Shown here piece by piece: positions 39,373 through 47,034 of a stretch of DNA of 64,000 nucleotides. Positions within the stretch are counted from its first letter, which is position 1. Each line of letters begins with the position of its first letter. The notes beneath the pieces were generated by a model, which was not told where the DNA came from, did not search any database, and saw only the letters and a list, made by a program, of their open reading frames with translations. The DNA lies in the NCBI RefSeq assembly GCF_030812415.1, contig NZ_JAUSST010000002.1, positions 620,001-684,000 on the forward strand. Direction: 5' to 3'. The stretch is from Paenibacillus harenae (lineage in GTDB: Bacteria; Bacillota; Bacilli; Paenibacillales; Paenibacillaceae). A program made the translations under genes and the position numbers.

Positions 39373-39801
39373 ATGGGAACAATACAGGGGAACAACGGGT
39401 TTCAGAAAATAGCAACTGATATTTCGCAAACGAATAAGCTCACTCGAACGAATAATCTTATTAATATGCCCCTTGGCACAATAGCTTTTCAAATTGATAG
39501 GACCGAAGCAGAATCAGTATTATCTAATCACTTACGCAATAATTGGGAATTTGATGATGTTTCCGTAAATACTGCGTCGGTTGAACTCTACACAGGTAGA
39601 GAATTTTATGTTTCATTTCATGTTAATGATGAAGAAGATGATCAACGTGAGCGTGATCATACTGACGTAGGAATGATTAATGAACTGGTTAGCTGTTTGG
39701 AAGATATATACATGGTGCCTGTGATTGATTTTAGAATTGATGATGCAAAGGGCGTTTTGTATTTGTTTGTTAACCAGAGTCTGAGTAATGATTGTCAGTA
39801 A
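39373..39801 (+). CDS. Hypothetical protein, 142 residues
   Basis: ATG 39373 has GAGGAGACGATC directly upstream, better than the frame opening at 39,307. The product is a small acidic soluble protein with an INMPLGTIAFQIDRTEAESV stretch and a late DFRIDDAKGVLYLFV strand pair. Family not recognised. Confidence 0.65.
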   Translation: MGTIQGNNGFQKIATDISQTNKLTRTNNLINMPLGTIAFQIDRTEAESVLSNHLRNNWEFDDVSVNTASVELYTGREFYVSFHVNDEEDDQRERDHTDVGMINELVSCLEDIYMVPVIDFRIDDAKGVLYLFVNQSLSNDCQ

Positions 39802-39881
39802 AGGATTTTTCTATATCTATGTTGAATTGATTCAGGACGAGCATATCTGCCGTCCTGTTTCTTTATTAAGGCACGATTGGA

Positions 39882-40976
39882 GTGACAAACCTGAGTTCAT
39901 TGTTCAAGCGTCTGTACCAGCTGCTCAGCCGTTCAGATAGGAATCAGTTAGAGGATTACCTTACAGAGATTTTTGGCCAAGTGCTGTGTAAGGAAGATTT
40001 ACTGCATGATTTCCTGAATACGCTGACCGATATTAAAGTGAGAACAACGAGTATCCGTGAAGTAACAACACAGAAGACATATAACAAGCAAGAGGATCAT
40101 TCAACCGACAGTAGGCCAGACTTGCTTATCCGATTTTCAGATGGCGGACAACCTCATGTTTTGTGTATCGAAAACAAACTAGGTACAGGAGAAGGGGATC
40201 AGCAACTTAAGCGATATGCCGACCATCTAAGCAGTTATGAGTCTGATGGTTGCCGTACCCATCTAATCTACATAACCAAGGTTCATGATCAGAAGCATAA
40301 GAAGGACATTATCAGTAGTGGGGCGGCCACCTCATTTCACCAAGTTAGATGGTTTCAAATATACAATTGGCTAAAGCGCCATAGAAGCGAACTCATTGAT
40401 TTATTACTGGAGTATATGGAGGAGATGCAGTTGAACGACAGCAGACGGTTTGTACCACAAGATATATATGCAATTCAGCACATGGAACGCTTGATTAGAA
40501 TGATGGATGGCTGTCTAGAAGGTAAGGTAGAAGAGACGGTATCCAGTCTATTTAATAGATCAACTGGTTGGACTAATCGATTTGCCCAGTTAAAAGAGTA
40601 TTATCGCTATATGAAACAGAATGATCAGGGTAACTATAGTGTCATAAACTTTGGATTCTACATTACGGATGACGAATATCCTTCCGTTTGCATCATGTTT
40701 GAAGTAAACCCAAAATGCCCGAAACGTGCGGATATAATAGCGGCAATGAAGGAATTTGTTGAGAACAATGAAGGTTGGTTATCTGAGGATTTGGATGATA
40801 ATACAGCTTGGGCTAACATCTATTGCGAAAAGAGTCTTTTAGATTTCTTGTCAGCAGAGGATCATATTGAGGCTATTCAGGCGTACTTTATTACTCATTT
40901 GACAGAACTTTACTCATTGAAGCAGCAACATCCAGAATTCGATTGGAAATCAAAAGAGAGCAGTGTTACTGTATGA
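39882..40976 (+). CDS. PD-(D/E)XK nuclease superfamily protein (PDDEXK_4-like)
   Basis: A 364-residue protein. The core RPDLLIRF ... VLCIENKLGTGEGDQQLKRY, about residues 78-110, shows Asp, Glu-x-Lys and the following Gln typical of PDDEXK_4. The remaining about 220 residues contain an alpha/beta domain of unknown role. GTG start; GGAG is immediately before it, so the true start may be slightly downstream. Its stop overlaps the next gene's ATG (ATGA), indicating tight coupling to a second nuclease-like protein. Confidence 0.8.
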   Translation: MTNLSSLFKRLYQLLSRSDRNQLEDYLTEIFGQVLCKEDLLHDFLNTLTDIKVRTTSIREVTTQKTYNKQEDHSTDSRPDLLIRFSDGGQPHVLCIENKLGTGEGDQQLKRYADHLSSYESDGCRTHLIYITKVHDQKHKKDIISSGAATSFHQVRWFQIYNWLKRHRSELIDLLLEYMEEMQLNDSRRFVPQDIYAIQHMERLIRMMDGCLEGKVEETVSSLFNRSTGWTNRFAQLKEYYRYMKQNDQGNYSVINFGFYITDDEYPSVCIMFEVNPKCPKRADIIAAMKEFVENNEGWLSEDLDDNTAWANIYCEKSLLDFLSAEDHIEAIQAYFITHLTELYSLKQQHPEFDWKSKESSVTV

Positions 40977-41893
40977 AGCTGGGACAAGTGTCGTACATAG
41001 ATGATATCCGTTCTGTATGGGTGAATGAAGCTAAGGACTTTACACCTTGGCTCGCGGAAAACCTTGATACATTAGGTGCTGAGCTCGGAATGGATATTGA
41101 GTTAATAACCACTGAGCATGGGATCGGTTCTTTCTCTCTTGATATTTACGCTAGGGAAGTTAATACGGGACATTCAGTAGTTATCGAGAACCAATTGGAA
41201 GCAACGGATCATTCGCATTTGGGGCAATTAATTACTTATGCATCTGGTGCCGATGCCAAGATCATCATCTGGATATCGCGGGAAGTCAGGGAGGAACACC
41301 GTAAGGCAATTGACTGGCTTAACCAGGTATCCAATGAAGATACTCACTTCTTTGCAGTAGAGATACAAGCCATTACCATAGATGGTTCATTACCCGCGCC
41401 ACTCTTTAAAGTGAAGGCTTCACCTAATGAATGGGGAAAAGCACAGAAGGCGATTGTGTCTGGTGGAAGCGGGGCAAAGACTCCGAAGCAAATGTACTAT
41501 CATGAGTTCTTTACTAAGTTCCTGGCAGAACTTAAGCAGCGCAAACCTCATTTTACGAATGCCAAGTCGGTTGGTTATGATAGTTGGTTTAGCTTCAGCT
41601 CTGGCAAGACAGGATTTAGCTATACGGTCACATTCCGTAGCGGAAATCGATTCTCATGTGAGTTTTACATTGATATGAATGACAAGGAACTGAACAAGGC
41701 CAAGTTTGATGAGTTGAGCCAGTTCAATCATGAGATATCGTCTGTACTCGGTGATTTATCTTGGGAACGATTGGACGATAAGAGAGCGTGCCGTATAGCA
41801 GCCTACATGGATGCATCCAATGAAGATTCAATGATCGATTGGGGAATAAGGACTCTGATTGCTTTCAAGGATACATTTACGAAATACCTATAG
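40973..41893 (+). CDS. DUF4268 domain protein with nuclease-like N-terminus
   Basis: A 306-residue protein. The N-terminal half has IGSFSLDIYAREVNTGHSVVI followed by ENQLEATDHSHLGQLITYASG, the Asp ... Glu-x-Gln pattern of a PD-(D/E)XK-like fold. The C-terminal half, about residues 170-300, matches the DUF4268 pattern (FFTKFLAEL ... DELSQFNHEI). ATG 40973 shares ATGA with the upstream stop. The pair may form one two-protein system. Confidence 0.82.
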   Translation: MKLGQVSYIDDIRSVWVNEAKDFTPWLAENLDTLGAELGMDIELITTEHGIGSFSLDIYAREVNTGHSVVIENQLEATDHSHLGQLITYASGADAKIIIWISREVREEHRKAIDWLNQVSNEDTHFFAVEIQAITIDGSLPAPLFKVKASPNEWGKAQKAIVSGGSGAKTPKQMYYHEFFTKFLAELKQRKPHFTNAKSVGYDSWFSFSSGKTGFSYTVTFRSGNRFSCEFYIDMNDKELNKAKFDELSQFNHEISSVLGDLSWERLDDKRACRIAAYMDASNEDSMIDWGIRTLIAFKDTFTKYL

Positions 41894-41983
41894 AAGCGTA
41901 AAAAGACAGAGAGGGACGGTGTCATGTATAGCATATTTCCGTCCCCATGCCATAAACATCTTAATTTCCGAGCCGATTCCTCC

Positions 41984-42712
41984 TCAGTCTCTTAATTCAT
42001 TAATATCCCCGATAATGTTCTCTAACAGCTTGATGGTCTCTTCTGATTGAGCGATGGCTTTTGTATAATGAATCTCAATTTCTTGGTCAGGGAAAACTTG
42101 CCTCATAAGGTTATAGTTTACCGTGAGTTTAATAGTGCTTTTAGCACTAGTAATTAATTTAGCAATTTTTTCCTTGATCGGGTTAGTAAATGGAGCATCT
42201 ATTGTTCGTACAATGCACTTGTATGAAGCGTGAGATGCTAATACCGAATCAACGTTGTTCTTATCCGCGCTATTTTTCGCCCAAATTGCCAAGTTATCCC
42301 GAGCTATCTTCAAATGTTCTGGCCCCTTGAAGTTATTCGCTCTAAAGGATTCCTTTACATAATGCTTTGTCTTCGCTTGCGCTACCTCTATTTGCTTGGT
42401 TACTTCCTTGGCAGAAAAGAGCATACATTCTATTTGATTAGGCTCATGGCGAGCTAGATCAAAATAGCTGTCAATGCCCGTTGCGAACTGCTCAACCATA
42501 AAATCTCTCATGGTTCTAATGGTTTCTAGCTGCGTGTCATAATAACTCCTAAACTCAGGGTATTCATCCTTTTGTATACAGTAGTCAAGCTTATCAGAAA
42601 TAAATTGACTCATCTTATCTAATTGATCAATAGTAACGGTAACCGTATCCAACCCAAAGCACCTCATTATTTGAATTCTGGAAAAGCTTGAATCCTTGAA
42701 GAATAAAACCAT
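41984..42712 (-). CDS. Hypothetical helical protein, 242 residues
   Basis: Mostly helical and charged, with heptad-like stretches (KLLENIIGDINEL at the end). No family recognised. ATG 42712 follows AAGGG by 8 bases; a later in-frame ATG at residue 16 is also possible. Convergent with the nuclease pair and separated by about 90 bases. Confidence 0.6.
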   Translation of the reverse strand: MVLFFKDSSFSRIQIMRCFGLDTVTVTIDQLDKMSQFISDKLDYCIQKDEYPEFRSYYDTQLETIRTMRDFMVEQFATGIDSYFDLARHEPNQIECMLFSAKEVTKQIEVAQAKTKHYVKESFRANNFKGPEHLKIARDNLAIWAKNSADKNNVDSVLASHASYKCIVRTIDAPFTNPIKEKIAKLITSAKSTIKLTVNYNLMRQVFPDQEIEIHYTKAIAQSEETIKLLENIIGDINELRD

Positions 42713-43099
42713 ACGGGCAACCCTTAGCTCCCACAATATATTATCGGCTGAAGATTGATATTTTGCTAGACCATGATTAGACGTGATTTCTGATTATTGT
42801 GCTTAGACCCCCAGAGGGAGCATCGCATTCCACTGTTGGATAATTCGACCGAAATGCCCAAAATCCTAGTGCTGGCAAGGGTTTGTCCATGCAAAAGCAC
42901 TTAGGTGGTGCGAAGGGTACAAATCGCCCAAATCACTTATTAATTCATTTAATAAATCATTTGACATCCTGCAATGAACAGCTTACGTTACTTGTATCGA
43001 TACGGTTTCCCTACTGTTTCCGTATCGTAGTACTCCTTTCAATAGCCTCTCTTCACACCAGGAGGGAGGCAATAAAACACAATAAGGATTGATGTATAT
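42713..43099. other. Gene-free stretch with a perfect inverted repeat
   Basis: About 390 bases without a credible gene. It holds CGATACGG (42,998-43,005) and its complement CCGTATCG (43,020-43,027), an operator-like or hairpin element, after TTGACA at 42,961. No terminator T-run follows the hairpin. Confidence 0.5.
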
Positions 43100-43537
43100 A
43101 TGGATATGTCTGATTTAGACAAGTACGGAGAGTTCGGATTTAGAAAAGACTATAAACATGACCCAAACGACTGTACGAGCATCTACAGTGCTAGGAGAAG
43201 TGTAATTATTAACATGGATTACTTGCCGCTACATCACCAGATAAAGACCAAGAGAATACATGACGGGCTTAGCCAGGAACAACTAGGAAAGATAGTCCGA
43301 TTACATCCATCTACAATAAGCTTAATTGAAACAGGGCAACTCTTGATAATGAAAAATCGCTATAAGGAATTTGAGAAATATCTATATGAGGATTGGTACT
43401 CTGATGGAAAACTAATTGATAGCTTTACCGAGGATTATCATAATAGACCAATGAAAGAAATGGATATTGAAGAACAGAGAGCTTACTGGAAGTCAATAAC
43501 TGATGACGATCCCGATCTATGGGGTACGATATTGTAA
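43100..43537 (+). CDS. XRE-type helix-turn-helix protein
   Basis: A 145-residue protein with a clear HTH (KRIHDGLSQEQLGKIVRLHP then STISLIETGQ, about residues 51-80) and an acidic C-terminus. It may bind the inverted repeat upstream of its own gene; that is inference. AAGGA is 13 bases from the ATG, so the start is not firm. Confidence 0.75.
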   Translation: MDMSDLDKYGEFGFRKDYKHDPNDCTSIYSARRSVIINMDYLPLHHQIKTKRIHDGLSQEQLGKIVRLHPSTISLIETGQLLIMKNRYKEFEKYLYEDWYSDGKLIDSFTEDYHNRPMKEMDIEEQRAYWKSITDDDPDLWGTIL

Positions 43538-43585
43538 CTTGATTTCGACGGGAAACATACAAAAATCCGAACGGAGAGTGCATGA

Positions 43586-43684
43586 ATGAATAACACCATT
43601 GAAATGATTGACTGCGATTACTGGCCAGAGTTCGTTTTCGGTTTTGGAACCGATGAAGATGAGGAAGGTGAAGATAATGAATAA
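43586..43684 (+). CDS. 32-residue acidic peptide
   Basis: GGAGAG lies 8 bases before the ATG. The peptide begins MNNTIEMIDCDYWPEF and ends in a run of Glu and Asp. Its stop overlaps the next start by 8 bases, supporting it as a coupled leader or small gene. Confidence 0.45.
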   Translation: MNNTIEMIDCDYWPEFVFGFGTDEDEEGEDNE

Positions 43685-43910
43685 TTATGATGATTTAATA
43701 GATGCTTTGAACCGTGAGAGTGAATTGAGTACTTGTTCGGATAGTCAGAAGGCCGCTAATGCCCATATGATTAATCTGTATCAGAACCTTAAGAATAAGC
43801 GAACCAGTGGTTCACCTACCTATACGAACGAGCTTTCTATGGACCTTATGGCTAGACGGCTTGCCGATCCCGCTTATAGATTCTCAGTGAGGTCATTAAG
43901 GGATTCTTAA
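43677..43910 (+). CDS. Hypothetical small protein, 77 residues
   Basis: ATG 43677 preceded by GAAGGTG. The product begins MNNYDDLIDALNRESEL and is polar and helical. Overlaps the upstream 32-residue gene. No family recognised. Confidence 0.55.
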   Translation: MNNYDDLIDALNRESELSTCSDSQKAANAHMINLYQNLKNKRTSGSPTYTNELSMDLMARRLADPAYRFSVRSLRDS

Positions 43911-43954
43911 TAAGAGAGAGACAGCCATTATTACAGCCGCCTCTCCAGTGATAC

Positions 43955-44098
43955 TTAGTTAGCTCTATAGAATGCCTCTGTGTATTCATCAAGAACGGAA
44001 CGCATAATAACCTCTAGTTCCGATAGCTCTTGTTTTGTGAACCCCATCTCTTTAGCCGCCAGTAAGGCGTAACCGATAATTGCTGCATTTGAAATCAT
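43955..44098 (-). CDS. Hypothetical small protein, 47 residues
   Basis: ATG 44098 has GGAGGTAATTCAA directly upstream. The short protein begins MISNAAIIGYALLAAKEMG and ends in an amphipathic acidic helix. No family recognised. It lies downstream of radC on the same strand. Confidence 0.55.
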   Translation of the reverse strand: MISNAAIIGYALLAAKEMGFTKQELSELEVIMRSVLDEYTEAFYRAN

Positions 44099-44243
44099 TT
44101 GAATTACCTCCACGAGATTAGTTTGGATTAGAGTGCGTATGATGCGAATAGACAGGTAATGCGCGAAGCGCGTATCCAACAGCCGAAGGCATAGTGTTAA
44201 TAAGAAGGAGCCAGTTATTTTGACAGACTCCTCTAGTTGATAC

Positions 44244-44843
44244 TTACATCAAACCTCGCTCTTTGAGTGAGCAGTAACTATCGGTTGAAGTGATGATATG
44301 GTCAAGTAATTGAATGTTCAAGAGCTCACCTGCCTGGACAAGTCTGTTCGTAAGCTGGATATCCTCTGGAGATGGATCACAAATTCCAGAGGGATGATTG
44401 TGAAGAGCTACCCATGAGCATGCGTTTCTCTGAACCAAGAATCGATATACTTCTCGGACTCCGACTATTGCGCTGTTAATGGTTCCGATACTTACTTTTT
44501 CTTTCCATACAATGTGATTCTTTGTGTTGAGAGCCAGAATCCAGAATTCCTCTACAGAACGGTAGCCGACAGTAAATCGCATAATATCGAAAACATCTTT
44601 TGGTGAACGGATGACTGTTGGATTCTCGCGTGGCGTGTTCAAAGCTCTTGCCAACTTAAGCGTACTGACGATCTGGCGAGCTTTAGCGGGACCAACACCT
44701 TTAATGCAAGTCAGTTCTACCTCACTAGCTTCCAACAGTTCATTTGGCGTTACGAAGCGAGAAAACAACTCCTGAATCATGTTGCTATCTTCTTTCACAC
44801 AAAGGGCATCAGCTAAAGCTGTTTTAATAGAGTAAATGTTCAC
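44244..44843 (-). CDS. radC: RadC family JAB-domain protein
   Basis: A 199-residue protein. A helix-hairpin-helix-like N-terminus (LTCIKGVGPAKARQIVSTLK) is followed by a JAB/MPN metalloprotease-like domain with HNHPSGICDPSPED, the metal ligands of the family. RadC-like proteins are frequent on mobile elements; the biochemical role is unsettled. GTG start with GGAGGT 8 bases upstream. Confidence 0.9.
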   Translation of the reverse strand: MNIYSIKTALADALCVKEDSNMIQELFSRFVTPNELLEASEVELTCIKGVGPAKARQIVSTLKLARALNTPRENPTVIRSPKDVFDIMRFTVGYRSVEEFWILALNTKNHIVWKEKVSIGTINSAIVGVREVYRFLVQRNACSWVALHNHPSGICDPSPEDIQLTNRLVQAGELLNIQLLDHIITSTDSYCSLKERGLM

Positions 44844-44870
44844 TGTGGATTACCTCCAAGAAATAGAAAT

Positions 44871-44896
44871 AGGGGAGCAGCCGAAGCCACTCCCCT
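44871..44896 (-). terminator. Terminator for the minus-strand small genes
   Basis: Read on the minus strand, AGGGGAGTGGC and GCTGCTCCCCT pair around a TTCG loop, followed by ATTTCTATTTC. It lies just before radC. Confidence 0.65.
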
Positions 44897-44940
44897 TGAA
44901 ATGGGTACAGATATTAGGTTATTATTGAATCAGAGACGAT

Positions 44941-45129
44941 TTACTGAGGGCGCTGGCAGGCGTCCTTTTTCATGCCTTGAGCTCCTTCAATCTGCATTTC
45001 CGTACTTACGAGCATTGCCAGGCATCGGATATACCGCCTTCCCTCATGGGTTCTGAGTGATGCCTTTCCATCCAGACGCTTCCTGACACTTTGTAGAGCC
45101 TCTTTACGCTCTCGTAACTGCTTAATCAT
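44941..45129 (-). CDS. Hypothetical small protein, 62 residues
   Basis: Basic, helical protein beginning MIKQLRERKEALQSVRKRLD. AAAGGGTGA is upstream of the ATG. No family recognised. Part of a run of minus-strand genes 45,551 to 44,941. Confidence 0.5.
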   Translation of the reverse strand: MIKQLRERKEALQSVRKRLDGKASLRTHEGRRYIRCLAMLVSTEMQIEGAQGMKKDACQRPQ

Positions 45130-45145
45130 TGAGTATCACCCTTTC

Positions 45146-45364
45146 TTAACTGGCTCGATTTTGGCGCTTAAGATGCTGTTCCAACTGCTTTGGATAGTAC
45201 CTTTTGAAATAGGCCCGCACATACCGATTAGATAATTCTTCATCGATTTTCCATACACGCTGAAAGTACACTCCCAAGACGCGAGCTGCCATAACCAACT
45301 GATTTTGCATTACCAACTGACGGAGAAGAGTGGTCATCTCGTCAGCTATTTGTTGTTTCTCCAC
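45146..45364 (-). CDS. Hypothetical small protein, 72 residues
   Basis: GTG start with GGGGG 9 bases upstream. Helical and basic C-terminus (RYVRAYFKRYYPKQLEQHLK). Overlaps the previous gene by 23 bases, so co-expression is likely. No family recognised. Confidence 0.5.
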   Translation of the reverse strand: MEKQQIADEMTTLLRQLVMQNQLVMAARVLGVYFQRVWKIDEELSNRYVRAYFKRYYPKQLEQHLKRQNRAS

Positions 45365-45551
45365 GCTTCATCGCCCCCGTGATTGTTTCTTGCCACTCCA
45401 ATAGGCCATGCACAACCTCTAACAGACACTTGTTGAATGGGTAGTCCTCTGCAAGAATGTCACTGTAGTCTGTTTCCAATCGCTCAAATTCTTTGCTTAA
45501 CAGAATCAGTGCCGCCGAAGCCTCATTCAGCCTCTTTCTAAATTCCTCCAT
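45342..45551 (-). CDS. Hypothetical small protein, 69 residues
   Basis: ATG 45551 has AGGAGGGATTAAC directly upstream. Helical, starting MEEFRKRLNEASAALIL. No family recognised. First gene of the three-gene minus-strand run. Confidence 0.55.
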   Translation of the reverse strand: MEEFRKRLNEASAALILLSKEFERLETDYSDILAEDYPFNKCLLEVVHGLLEWQETITGAMKRGETTNS

Positions 45552-45605
45552 GTTAATCCCTCCTTGTGGCGTACTTCTCATTCCGCCTAGTCTTGTTCCT
45601 GTAAA

Positions 45606-45644
45606 ACAAAAAGGACTCCCACCAATGTAAATGGCCGAAGTCCT
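45606..45644 (-). terminator. Terminator after the Sda-like gene
   Basis: On the minus strand AGGACT and AGTCCT pair across a roughly 20-base loop and are followed by TTTTTG. Loop pairing is weak. Confidence 0.55.
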
Positions 45645-45717
45645 AGTGAAGCTGTTTTTTCAATTGTCGTCTAAGCATTTGATTAGCGATCTTACCGAAG
45701 CTGTTTGTTCATTTGTA

Positions 45718-45876
45718 TCACTCCGTTTCTGGTTTGATGTTGATGCCGCGTTGAGCCAACTCTGTTTTAAGCATTTCAATGAACCCCTGATCCAGTCCAA
45801 GCTGCAATGCTGTCCAATAAGTTTCAATCAACAGTTCTGAACTGACTTCCTGCATCGAATCTCTTTTATCATTCAT
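45718..45876 (-). CDS. sda: Sda-like sporulation histidine kinase inhibitor
   Basis: A 52-residue protein. The core VSSELLIETYWTALQLGLDQ followed by GFIEMLKTELAQRGI matches the Sda family helical hairpin (pattern S-x-E-L-L-I-E-x-Y ... L-x-x-D-F-I-x-x-(I/L)-x-x-E-(I/L)). Sda blocks KinA-type kinases and so delays sporulation when DNA replication is disturbed. The ATG has AGGAGGTGAAATAC upstream, an excellent site. On a mobile island it would let the element influence host sporulation. A short open frame on the opposite strand is its shadow. Confidence 0.82.
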   Translation of the reverse strand: MNDKRDSMQEVSSELLIETYWTALQLGLDQGFIEMLKTELAQRGINIKPETE

Positions 45877-45949
45877 GTATTTCACCTCCTCTCATTGGAG
45901 CTTGGGGTTATCTCACTGCCCCTTCTGCTTCCTGTCATGCCAATGAACG

Positions 45950-45996
45950 CAAAAAAAGCCCTGTTACCTATCCCTTTTGGGATAAGCAACAGAGCT
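45950..45996 (-). terminator. Terminator of the XRE gene at 46,016
   Basis: On the minus strand GCTCTGTTGCTTATCCC pairs with GGGATAGGTAACAGGGC around AAAA, followed by seven T. Very strong. Confidence 0.9.
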
Positions 45997-46015
45997 CAGT
46001 TATGACGCTATACGA

Positions 46016-46366
46016 TCAGCTGTACAACGCTTTTATTAGTTGCAATGCTTTGCGCTGCTCTTCAATGCTCCTGCCTTGCAATAGCTTCACAATCTGAATA
46101 AGCACGGTATTGTCGATCCTGTTCTTTGATTCATCAATATTATGGAATAGATCGCTGTATGAAACCTCTAATGCATTCAGAATGTTATCCAAGCTTTCAA
46201 TTGTCCAATTAGACCTGCCCGATTCCAGCTTGGTTATGTATGAAGGATGGACATCAGCCTCGTGAGCAACGTCCTCTTGGGTTCTGCCTTGATGGTTCCT
46301 GAATCCTTGTAGCCGTTGACCCACGGCTATCTTAATCTTCTGAACATCTCGTGATTTCCTAGCCAT
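46016..46366 (-). CDS. XRE family transcriptional repressor-like protein
   Basis: A 116-residue protein with a canonical HTH (LQGFRNHQGRTQEDVAHEAD then VHPSYITKLESGRS) and a short C-terminal dimerisation helix. ATG 46366 follows GAGGTGAGAGC. The upstream region has two TATAATGCA copies (46,420 and about 46,451), possible operators. Divergent from the lipoprotein genes. Confidence 0.88.
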   Translation of the reverse strand: MARKSRDVQKIKIAVGQRLQGFRNHQGRTQEDVAHEADVHPSYITKLESGRSNWTIESLDNILNALEVSYSDLFHNIDESKNRIDNTVLIQIVKLLQGRSIEEQRKALQLIKALYS

Positions 46367-46417
46367 GCTCTCACCTCTACCAAAAACAGTAGAGTAATAG
46401 TGAACCACCGTCGAAAC

Positions 46418-46442
46418 ATTATAATGCAACATATCGACTTAA
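46418..46442 (-). promoter_or_regulatory. Possible promoter/operator of the XRE gene
   Basis: TATAAT on the minus strand at 46,418-46,423 with TTAGTT 17 bases away gives a weak -35 and strong -10, within a region that repeats ATAATGCA. Confidence 0.4.
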
Positions 46443-46639
46443 CTAACCAATATAATGCATGATATAATTGTAACGTGATTGGTAGGCATTTTGGTCTAGT
46501 AAAGGAGGACTGCATTCTGTAGAGGCCCCCTGGGCGAGTTAGGAATTTAGACAACATTCTACTATACATAACTTGTCACGGAATTTTTATCAATTTTTCA
46601 TTTCTGCATAAGTAAATTATTTCACAAAGGGGAGCTTCT

Positions 46640-47023
46640 ATGAGAAAGATAGGATTGGTCGCAGCGGTGATACTCACCCTGCTTCTACTCGCTGGATGCG
46701 GTGCAGACGCAACAGACAGCAATGAAGGTGGAGCAAAGGCTGAAGTAACTCAACTGGTTAAGGAAAGCATCGGAAATCAGCATGGCCCTGAGGTAGCAAA
46801 GACAGTAAAAGTGAACATAACCAAGTCCGAGGAAGGCGCGACAGACGGCAGAATGTTCGTTAATGGTAATCTCGAATACAAGCTCGATGGCTGGAAAGAG
46901 AACGGTGTAGATCAGATAAGATATGTGAACGCCAAATTCCATTATGAGCTACAGCACAATGGTACCGACTGGACCGTACGTAACAAGATGTTCTTCGATG
47001 AAGAGCGTAGAGAAAAGAAATAG
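46640..47023 (+). CDS. Small lipoprotein, 127 residues
   Basis: Signal peptide with lipobox LLLAGCG; the mature part is a small alpha/beta domain resembling secreted immunity or stress-type lipoproteins in layout, with no named family. Followed 11 bases later by another lipoprotein gene, so probably an operon. GGGGAGCTTCT lies before the ATG. Confidence 0.7.
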   Translation: MRKIGLVAAVILTLLLLAGCGADATDSNEGGAKAEVTQLVKESIGNQHGPEVAKTVKVNITKSEEGATDGRMFVNGNLEYKLDGWKENGVDQIRYVNAKFHYELQHNGTDWTVRNKMFFDEERREKK

Positions 47024-47034
47024 GGGGAAGCAAG

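Noticed and set aside
45631..45840. A 69-residue plus-strand frame
   Set aside because: It lies opposite the Sda-like gene, whose ribosome binding site and family match are far better.
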